From the NCBI RefSeq assembly GCF_905475395.1, contig NC_058337.1, positions 66,236,368 to 66,300,367 of the forward strand: DNA of 64,000 nt. Direction: 5' to 3'. Both the position numbers and the translations under genes were made by a program. The notes below the pieces were generated by a model. That model searched no databases, was not told the origin of the DNA, and was given only the letters and a program-made list of their open reading frames with translations. Within the stretch, counting starts at the first letter, position 1; every line of letters starts with the position of its first letter. This DNA comes from Chrysoperla carnea (Eukaryota; Arthropoda; Insecta; Neuroptera; Chrysopidae). Of the stretch, positions 1 to 10,021 are shown piece after piece.

Positions 1-1428
1 GTTTCTTTATAACCTTCATGGAATAGTCTTTGGTGTTTGGTCTTGCTCAAAATAATAAAGGTGCGTCGACTTTTGTGTAGGGGTCCAAAAAAGAAAGCTA
101 TGTGTTTTTTTCTGTAGTAAGCAAGAGAAAGATAATGTATCGCACGTACAAAAGCCGACGATCAGTTTATTTTGAACAAACCTTTGTGTTGTGCATCTTC
201 TATTCTTCTTTATGTCATTACTATAGACAAGTTTCGGAAATTTTGTTTCTGTTTCTTGTTAAATGTTTGAAAATTCTACAAAAATCGAATAAAAATGAAT
301 GAATGTAAGTAATTCTAAACATAATTTGATACTTAAGAAAAATAAAAGGTTAATCCTTTTGACCTGCAATCCTTAAATCAAAATATACAGGTACCTAATT
401 AAATTTATTATTTTCTAACATATTTTAATATTCCTTTATTTACATCAAATCCCTTCAATTTAATCTGTTTCCTTGTAATTGTGATTTTTGTATGATAATT
501 TTTATTTCGTCGTCTACTTTTTTTATGTGTGATACGTCATTACGTCTTTTACCTGTGATAATTTAAAAATGAATCAATTTTTTGTACTGGGTGTTACTGT
601 TAGGGGATAAATATGGTTATAAATCAGGGGAGTAGTGAGATAGGAAACGATGCCAGAATTGTGCTAGGAAAAACCCTTTCTTTTTGAGAGACTAAGAAAC
701 ACGCACTTCCCTTCCATTTAAGTGTCGTTTACGCTGGGCTTTCGAAAAAATGTTTCGAACAAAACAAATTGTTGGTATTTTTATGACACTTTTGTAATTT
801 AAAGATTGACTTTCTTTCCAAGAGTTGGTTCGAAATCAATCAAGCTTCTCAAACACTGTTAGCCAACAGGTTTTGTTCACAGCATTTTTTCGGAAATTTA
901 ACTGATTTGTTGCACAAATCCGAAAAGGATATTTTCATATACTTATTCCTTATACCAAAATTGATGATTATTTAATCGATAACAGTCTGGTATAAACACT
1001 ACAGCCATTATTCCATTTCGAAATTCCTAAGTCTGTTTCAATACTTTGAATAATTCTTAATTTTTTTTTAACAAAAAAATTCCGATGAATTTTAGATTTT
1101 CCAATTATTTATAAGTTTATGCACCCAGATTGGGTACTTTTATTAATTGCATGACGTAAACAATATACTAATAAATATTCTGAGGTCGTCATCTTTTTGT
1201 AATGTAAACAAAATATTTGAATTTTTGGTCACAGTTTGTTGAATTTGTGGTTGATTCATCAATTTATATGTCTGAACTAATAGTTCATTAAACACGCAAG
1301 ATATCGGAAATTACTGAATATTTTAGGTTCACAAAACGGAAATATTTCCAAATACAATTACTTAAGTTTATTTCAAAAAACAAAAAATACAAAAAAATTT
1401 TATTTAATTTGTTAAGGAGTTCGAAGTA
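1..1428. other. Intergenic, no gene seen
   Basis: AT-rich sequence downstream of the Cyp302a1 stop codon. Only short open frames without family resemblance or codon structure are present. I see no convincing repeat or RNA gene. The last 30 bases hold the probable polyadenylation signal of Cyp302a1. Confidence 0.5.
1399..1404 (-). terminator. Probable poly(A) signal of Cyp302a1
   Basis: AATAAA on the minus strand, 25 nt past the TAA stop at 1429-1431. The position suits a cleavage/polyadenylation signal, but AT-rich DNA gives this hexamer often by chance. Confidence 0.4.
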
Positions 1429-4400
1429 TTATTTTCGTGAGTGAAATAGTAAATTAATTTTACCATCAGGTTTATTGATTAACACTGATTTAGTGTCTAA
1501 ATTTCTTTTATCATTCCAAGTCACTTTAAACGATCTAATTATCTGAAATATGAATATTCAATTATCAAACATTATTAATGAGAACTCAAGATAAATACAA
1601 ATAAAACCTTCCCCATCAAATTGAGATTTATGTTTCCGAGAACTACTAAACATATATACTAAATAGTCGCGATTTTTTAAAGAGGACGTTTTCTCTGTCA
1701 ATATAACACCCCATTTATTGATAATCTATCTATATTAAATATGGCCAATGTAGAATCTTTCATTAAATGCTAGAAATCAACTCTCAACCTACTTTTAAAA
1801 TAACAATTAGCATATTTTGTTCCGCTAAACGTCGTGCAATGCAACTTCTAGGCCCATGTCCAAATGGTAATAATAAATATGGATGTACTGATTTATAATC
1901 TTTCATATTCCGTAGCCAACGCTCTGGTAAAAATTCATTTGGATTCTGGAAATATTCTTCAAGTCTACATGTGATTTGGTTTTGGGTCACAACCACTGTC
2001 TAAAAAATATCGAAAATAATATTATAAAATTATTCTAAACATTTTTAGCAATGTTATGTACCCCCTTTGGAACATGATAATTTGAAAAAATTGCGTCCTC
2101 ATTTAAAATTCGGCCAATACCAATTGAAACTGGATTCAATCGCAATGATTCTTTTAGAACACTTTTAGTATATTTTGCATTTTCAATTATTTCAGCCGTG
2201 ACTTCCGTTTGTTTATTTGGCAATAATTCCAAAATTTCCTTGTATAACTTTTCTTGAGCATTTGGATTTTTTGCTAAATGATAAAATACAAAACACAATG
2301 TATACGACATCTGAAAGTAAACAAAATCTTTAATTGACATGAGTAGGAAAAATAACAACTAACAGAGTTAACTGTTAACTGTTTTATTGTTAAACATTCT
2401 GTATATACTGAGTTCAATACTTGATCTAAAAATACAAAAAAATATTAAGTCCCAATCTGTGCCCGCAATAGCACACAATTCATGCCTGAATATTGTTTTA
2501 GCGCAATTTTTAGCTATGAATCTATAGGTATGGGAAAAAAACTCAGTATACCGTATCTATTCCTGCCAGGAGCATATCACACGCAAAGCCAATAACATCT
2601 TTATAATCCAGCTGTTCTGACTTTAATAGTTGTTCTAGAATTGAATGATCATCCTTATCTTCTTGCTGAAGATTTTCCAGTTTCTTTGTAACTAATTTTA
2701 CAGCAATGCTAGACAAATTGTTTAAAATTTTAGATATAAACAAATATATAAGTATTATTTATTTTGTTTCTAACCTTTCCATGAATAGTTGAGCATGTTT
2801 AATTGTTTTATATAATGGTGTATCGAAATACTTCCACAATTGTGGACCATTATCCGTTCCTAAGATAGAACTATTTGTATCGAACGCAGCTTGTAATAAT
2901 TTGGATGACGTTGAGTTTTCTTTCAACTCAGTTTTTGTAAAACCATTTAACCTTTCATCAAATACTACCAAACACGTCACTAAAAAATCAAATTATTTGT
3001 AGGTTTTAGCCACAGAGATATTATAACAAAAAGCATATATGTAGAGAGTATAGTAAGCTACATATTTTTTTGAATTTTGATAAAACCTCAGCAAATATTC
3101 ATGTAAAACTATTGGCAGACATTTTTATCACTATTTAGCCGATAATTACTTGGCCAACCGTAAAAAATGATACAAATTTGCGATCCACGAAATGTTTTTT
3201 ATTGGTGCTAGACCAAAAATTAAACATGCAAATATTGTCATGAAAATGGGTATGTGGGTATAAAAAAATATTCTTATCAAATCAACTTTTTTCTAATGAT
3301 TTTCGAAATCTCTTAGGCTAAGTAAAATATAAAGAATATGCCCTATTTGTCAGTTTGTAGTAGGTTGAGTTTAAAGTTCTGATTTCTGTTTAGTATCTGA
3401 AAACATGTGACCCATCATCCTGTATGACTGTGTAAACATTTAAATCGATAATCCTATAAATAACGAAAATATGAAGGTGTCTTCATCTTAAATGCGACAC
3501 ACTGTAGATGAAGAGCTCCCTTTCTTTGTGTATAGAAATTCAAAGACATAAATTTTTCGCTTCAAACACTAAAACTTCAGCAACTGAAGAAAAATTCGGC
3601 TACTGTTTACATTGTCGCTATTAGAAACTTTCTATAGTACAAGAGACGGTATAAGGCCGATCTTCACCTATCTAATAACCAGTTGAGATAGATATATTTT
3701 TTATGAAATTTTATTAATTTTTAAACATGCATATTTTTTCTATTAAAGTATTCATGGCTATTTTTAATTTAATTAATTTTACCATGAACGGTTTTTTTCA
3801 AGCAAGCCTATACATATTCAAGCTTATATATTCGTAATAAAATTATCTTTCTTCTGATACCAATTGGTAGTTCCTTATATTGACTTATCTTTTCGTACTT
3901 GATGAGGTAACTTCACCAATCTGTTAACCAATCGAAATTAGTATCATAAGAAAGATAATTTAATTACGAAATTAATCGTATAGGCTTGTCTGAAAAAACC
4001 GTTCGTGGAAAATATTTATTAAAGTTAATTAAATTTAAAATAGCCATAAACACTTTTCGATAGAAAAACTATGATAGCCATGTTAAAAAATCAATAAAAT
4101 TTCATAAAAAATATGTCTCATCTAATTATCAGATGGGTGAAGATCGACCTTATGCCGTCTCTTAGACCACTACTATGTCCGACCTACTTCGTTAATATTG
4201 GGTATTTGGGTTAGATATACTTATCTTTAGTTATATTCTATGTTCCAAACAATATGGCTATAGAATTTACCCGTCTTGTTACATGTAGGATTAAAATTTT
4301 AAATTTCTTACATTCTAACGACAATCTAGAAAATTCTGGTAAATAACAATTTTGTACAATTCTATTTGTATTTAGTTCCACAATATGTTGACAAAATTCG

Positions 4401-5422
4401 TTAACAACGTCATTTGTGCTGGAGATATATTTTTTAATATTTTGTACTCGACTTATTTTCTTTTGAATTGCGCTACGTAATCGATACCACTCGGGCCCGT
4501 TTCTGAAAAATTTAATTTATAAAAAAAGGAATTAAAATATGAATATGTTGTTAAATTTTTTTGGATTATCAAGCATAATTAAAACAAACGTGGCTGCAAA
4601 AACCAATATCTGCCTTTTTTCAAAAATGCTTTTCTTTTCCGATTAAAATAATCAGGGGTGTTTTATGCGATTTCGAAATAATACGATAATAGTTAAAATT
4701 AACCAATATTTTGAATTATTCCTGTTATGGACGGATTTCGTCTGGCGAAAGACTTTTTGAGGTCGGTGACTTTTCGGGTCAATATTTAAATAAAAGGTAA
4801 TGGATAATAATGTTAAATAGGAGCAACAACGAATTTTTGAATTTTCACATATTTTCCATTCGAATTCATCGACCTCGAACACTTCTTTTATAATAACTTC
4901 TTATTTTTGAAGAAGAAGAGAAGTTTAATGTTATCCCAAAATATGTCGCTTCTCAAAATTTAGATTTACTTTAACAATGGTCGAAAAATGTTTTAATACT
5001 AACGTTGGTAATAATCCTGCCGAATTATAAATGTGTTTTCGATCCATTCGAAATTTTTCCAATGCCAAATGACTTCGTCGCATTGGATATTTTCCTTCAA
5101 CTTTAAACATTTCTTGATAATCTGTTGGTTTTATTAACCATACTGTATTTACACCAGGCACAAATTCTTCACGTACAACCGGGCCATATTTTTGGAATTT
5201 TTTCATACCATTATGATGAATTCTGTCAAATGAATACATTCCTGGAAATATTAATGATTTAAAAATAAATTATTTTAAGAATATAATAATTAATTTACCG
5301 ATTCCAGGTAAATATTGCCATAAAGTTCCAATAATTGGCAAAGATTTTGGGCCGGGTATTTGATCGAATGATTTAATTTGATTTGTGCCATAATTTCGTT
5401 GTAGTAGTTTACCAAACTTCAT
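1429..5422 (-). CDS. dib: Cytochrome P450 302a1 (disembodied), ecdysteroid 22-hydroxylase, mitochondrial
   Basis: Mitochondrial-clan P450 expected to hydroxylate C-22 of ecdysteroid precursors in the step before 2-deoxyecdysone. Eight exons: 5422-5299, 5241-5004, 4502-4312, 2979-2775, 2708-2552, 2310-2062, 1999-1793, 1542-1429; all GT..AG, phases agree, 494 codons plus TAA. Visible features: short basic N-terminus with the hinge FDQIPGPKSLPIIG (residues about 20-33), GLLPTNGPEW around residue 120, I-helix AGIDT at 301-305, K-helix ESLR at 359-362, PERW, and heme loop PFGHGPRSCIARRLAEQ with Cys441. Strings such as SLELTCLVVF, RILNEDAIFSNY and VLINKPDG closely resemble remembered Dib sequences. 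The Ala after the heme cysteine, where most P450s have Gly, is as in Dib. The ATG at 5422 is the only one in its open stretch (an in-frame TGA lies upstream); the transit peptide is short, so a further 5' exon is possible. Intron 3 (1.3 kb) contains a foldback element. Confidence 0.93.
3200..3425 (+). repeat. Dispersed repeat family F, copy 1 (in dib intron 3)
   Basis: About 200 bp similar to 8040-8215. Shared landmarks are TCATGAAAAT, a TAAAAAAATATTCT tract and GAGTTTAAAGTTCTGATTTC in the same order and orientation. Probably a decayed transposon fragment; class unknown. Confidence 0.6.
3641..4163. mobile_element. Foldback (MITE-like) element in dib intron 3
   Basis: A 523-bp inverted repeat with arms of about 240 bp each. 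The ends read AAGAGACGGTATAAGG and, on the other strand, AAGAGACGGCATAAGG. No coding potential. I could not define a target-site duplication. It lies inside the 1.3-kb intron 3 of the P450 gene. Confidence 0.75.
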
Positions 5423-6984
5423 CCTGATTTTAACTAATATGTAACTTAGATTTGATGGTCACAAAAACATATATAAAAAGTTTAAATTTATGTACATAAT
5501 TTGAATTCTAAATTAAGTTTGGTCTCGAATATTCAATCAGATTTGAATAATTGATAATTCTGCATTTAATATATTTAATACTACATAAATTTAAAACCTA
5601 TTTTTAAAATTTTACGCAACTCAGCTAATAAAAAATTTTTCGCGTGTCTAAAATTATTTGTTTCCTGAATAAAAGCTGTTAAAATGTTGTAAAGTATTCT
5701 TCAGAGCAATGAGCATGATTGTAATTCTAAAATGTTTTTAAAATCCAGTTTTATTGAAGTGCAACGTATTTTCAATGCATGATAAGGTTTAATGACTTTT
5801 ACAAATGTGAATGCATCTATCTCTTCGGCGATTGGAGCTCTATAACACATTCATCAAATTTATAGATCTAAGTTCAGGGTTAAAAAATTATCAGTTTAAG
5901 AGATTTATTGCTTACAGAATACAGACACCGAAGACGTTAATTTTTTCCCAAAAGCTTCGAAATTATACCTACAAATAAATATTGGAGGCATTTAACGAAA
6001 TTTTAATTATTTAAAACTGCCGCTGTTTTCTCAGCATTATTAAAATAATATTAAATCAATTTATCTAGAATAAATTTTTTTTGGACTGCCATGTATACAG
6101 GATGAATTAGTGATGTAACACATAATCTACAAACAAATCATGTACAAAGATCCGATTTCGATAGTGTGTGTGTGTAGGAATTTTATTATATTTAACTAAT
6201 AGTTTTTTAACTAATAAGGAAAAGCAAAAAGTCCGTAGAATTCGATAAATTAAAAAAAAATCAGTCTGGCGTACTCGACTTTTGTGGCATAAACTTCTCT
6301 ACATAGTTTTTCAACATTTTGGAATTTAAAAAAAAAATTTTTAGCGCACGAGATGCATTAGCTAAGCGAATTCTCTCTTAAGAGATTGAAAAAATAATAA
6401 TAAAAATCCGTTAAATAAAATCTGAAAAGAAAGAAAGAAGTCCAGTAGTTTACATAGCGACTTTAATAGTCGAGGTCCATTAATCCCGACTGTTAAAGTC
6501 GCTGTGTGAACTACTGATACTTGTTTCTTTGTTTTCAGATTTTATTTAACAGGAGTGGGATTTTGGATTTTTTAAATTACTTTATTTATTTTTTCAGTCT
6601 CTTAAGAGGGGATTCGCTTAGCTAACGCAGCTCGTGCGCTACGATTTTTTTTTTGAAATCTCCAAAATGTTGAAAAACTATATATAGATGTTCATGCCAC
6701 AAAAGTCGAGTACGCCAAACAAATTTTCATACAATTTTCGTAAGTATTTTCCCCAAATATTTTTCGAAGAAATCAGATTTCTGAAAAGTATTTCGATATT
6801 TTTCCAAACAAATATGAAATTATAAGAAGAAAATTTATCATTGAAAAAATTAAAAAAAAAAAAAAAAAAAATTTAAAGAAATTATATTTAAAAAAAGATT
6901 TTACAAAAAGGCGAATACAAAAATTATTTATAAAATAAATAAAAATCTAACAATAAATACTAATTTAAATTAATTTAAAAAAAA
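5423..6984. other. Spacer between dib and the clip protease
   Basis: About 1.56 kb between the dib start codon and the protease stop codon, both genes on the minus strand. A TATATATG box at about 5467-5475, some 50 nt upstream of the dib ATG, is a weak TATA candidate. The 3' half is mostly a foldback element and a run of A (about 6850-6870). No gene seen. Confidence 0.5.
6268..6716. mobile_element. Foldback (MITE-like) element upstream of dib
   Basis: A 449-bp near-palindromic element. The arms begin GGCGTACTCGACTTTTGTGG and the mirrored end is CCACAAAAGTCGAGTACGCC. The centre (about 6445-6520) is another stem with GCGACTTTAA / TTAAAGTCGC. Nothing is encoded. It sits between two minus-strand genes, about 850 bp upstream of dib. 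Confidence 0.75.
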
Positions 6985-9938
6985 TTACAAATATTGTTCA
7001 ATCCACGGCACATATGAATAAACACGTGTATAAACACCTGGGAAATTTTTATATCCACATCCAATTCCAAGAGAAATAACTCCAATAACTATACGTCTAT
7101 CATCATCACGTTTCATGCCTAATGGCCCACCAGAGTCACCCTAAATCAAAGCGAAAAAAAAAAAAAAAAATATTCTTTAATTCATTGGAATAATTATTAC
7201 TAAATTACTCACTTCACAGGCGTCTTTTTTGCCATTTTTGTCGCCAGCACATATTTGTGTGGAAATAATCCCTTTTGGAACATTTCTAGTAGTTATATTC
7301 GCCGAATCGAATATTTCATTACAATAGGTATTGTTAAAAATTTCCACTGTGGCATATTTTAAGATGCTACTTGGTGGCCCACCTGCAAACACAAACAAAA
7401 ACCCATTAATGTTTTAGAAAATGAAGTTTTGATTACAATTTTTATAATGAAGTTTTGTGTTTTGATTATTTCTGGAAGTTTTTAAATTCAAAACCAATTA
7501 AAAATACAAAAACAATTTTTATTAAAAACAACTGAAAACTAACAGTTGACTGAGTTAATTGTTGAAATATCCTGTATAGAAAGTGTTTAATGTCAGTGCT
7601 TGCATTATTTTTAATAAATTAGAAGGGTTTAAAAAACTAACAAAATTACGTCGGACAAAAATTCAGAGAACTCTGAAAATTTTCGAAAGTATTTTCTACC
7701 ATTTCTTTGTTTTTCGCGGATATTTTACAATACCACTAGATGAAGCTACCTGCAAATTTCCAACTCCTATCTTTTATAGCTTTGAAGAAAATAGACTTGA
7801 CCTCTGTTGCACATTTACGAACTCAAACTCACTTTTTACGCCCTGAGCACGCTTGCTTTTATCAAAATTTCAGCTTGATTTTCTTTTTGTTTTTAAGTTA
7901 TCGTGTTGATGGTTGGACGAACAAACGGACATAAACTAATTAGGTCATGTATACAGTAATACCCACTTTTTGTTCGTAGCATCAATATTTCTAAGGGTTA
8001 CAAACTTGAAACTAAAATTAGCATATCTTGATATGCGAATTTTATCATGAAAATCGGTTATATGGATATCAAAAAATATTCTAAGCAACTTTAATCAACT
8101 ATGACGCTAGGCAAAATATTAAGAATCCTATTGCTTTTTTTGCCAATTTGTAGAAGCTGAGTTTAAAGTTCTGATTTCGGTTATAAATCACTATTCATAC
8201 CATATCCCACTACATCCTATCGGTTCGAGCGTGTTTTTTATTACTACTGACAAAGTTTAATATGGGTACATATTCTTAATTTAAAGAAAATCTAAGTCCC
8301 TACTGTTTAATTCAATTGTGAGTGGTGCAATTACATATAATAAAACAAATTTTTAAAATGTTGACTTATAAATTCATTTTTTATCGCAAAATTGGCCACT
8401 GAGAATCTATTCACGACAGGATCGTATGTAGGCAGTTAAAACATGTTTAATTGTAAACATGTGTAATTTAATTTCTTGCCACACCTACAAATTACTAGAT
8501 TTTAACCTTAATTGTTAAGATAGTAATTAGTGAATTGATTTTTTGAGTTGAAAAGAGCGAAGCACATGATAATAAAACGTAATTACACCATACCTTTACG
8601 ATCAGGACCCCAACCAGCTAGGTACAACACTTCTCCAGTATAATCATTATCTGTGATACTTGGCAAACAAATTGGTCGTATGTATTTATTAAAAATCACC
8701 GGTTGTTCCAAAATAATTAACCCGATATCATTGTACACAACACCTTGGCGATAGTCAGGATGTTGGATTTTTCGTTCAATTTTTATATCAACTGGGGATG
8801 ATTTTTCTTCATTTGTTGAAAAATCCAATTCACCCAGTCGTACAAAATTTGGATTCCTTGCAAAAAAAAAAAGATTTTAAACTCATTTTATTAATTTCCA
8901 AGTTTATAATTACCCGTCCAAACAATGAGCTGCGGTTAAAACCACTCGATCCGAAATTAATGATCCTCCACACATATACTGCACATCATTTCTTCCCTTT
9001 TTCTCACCGATTGCAACCATCCACGGAGCATTAGTTAACGACTTTACAGGATTAGCACCAACAGCTAATGGTAAGGGTTGGAGAACACTGTTATGTGGTT
9101 TTTCGTATACGACCCCGCAGTCTAAAAAAATTTATAAGATGTTAATCATTATGCTAATCTATCAACTATACTCATAATCGCATCGTCACCTTGAAAATCA
9201 TTTAAGTCACGATTTAATAATGATGGTCGTCTAGTTTTTCTAATGGGATGTTTATTATTACAACATACACTCGGAATGGCGTGTGAGCTATGGCAATACT
9301 TAGTTTTTTCTGGTTGTTTTTTATGTGGGCAATTTTCAATTGGCACACATTTTTCTGATGGCCCGCAGTCATTGTATCTGTAATGTATTTAATTGTTTTT
9401 TTATTTGCTATAAAAACAGGGAAACCCGGCTAGTAAAAAATTAAACCGGTCTCTGACAGCAATTTGAAGTATATTAATTTTATTTTTAGACAGAAAAATT
9501 TCTTCTAGAATATACACGGAGAAAAATGGAGACTAAAGATATATGAATTTTTATTACGATGTAGACCAAACTTGAAATAGGTCTCCAAAAAATTGTCATG
9601 CTGCACTAGAAAAATTATTATAGACTTATTGATAGGCTTTAATGAAAATTATGTGTCTAAAATAAAAATTATAATATAGAATAGGTAATAAATTATTAGA
9701 GGCTCTGAATAATAATTATTGCACAGTACTTTATGGAGGCTCAATTTCCTGTTCTAGTTATGGTCGGCAGCATAATAAAAATTCGTAGATATTTTTATCT
9801 CCATTTTTTCTCCGTGTAGGTATATAAAACAGGCAGCCAGACTTGAATATTGGCAAGGAGAATGAAGATCTATTCATCACTTAATTTTTAGATGTTACAC
9901 TGTTTAGCAATAAAAGCTTTTGCACTTAGAATTTTTTA

Positions 9939-10021
<83 letters not shown>

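Noticed and set aside
1429..5422. Assignment of the P450 to CYP301, CYP49 or CYP12 instead of CYP302
   Set aside because: The combination SLELTCLVVF, AGIDT, RILNEDAIFSNY, FGHGPRSCIARRLAEQN and VLINKPDG fits Dib better than the other mitochondrial-clan families I can recall.
7140..7213. Possibility that the protease is a non-catalytic homologue
   Set aside because: GDSGG with Ser580, His429 and Asp476 are all present, so the catalytic triad is complete.
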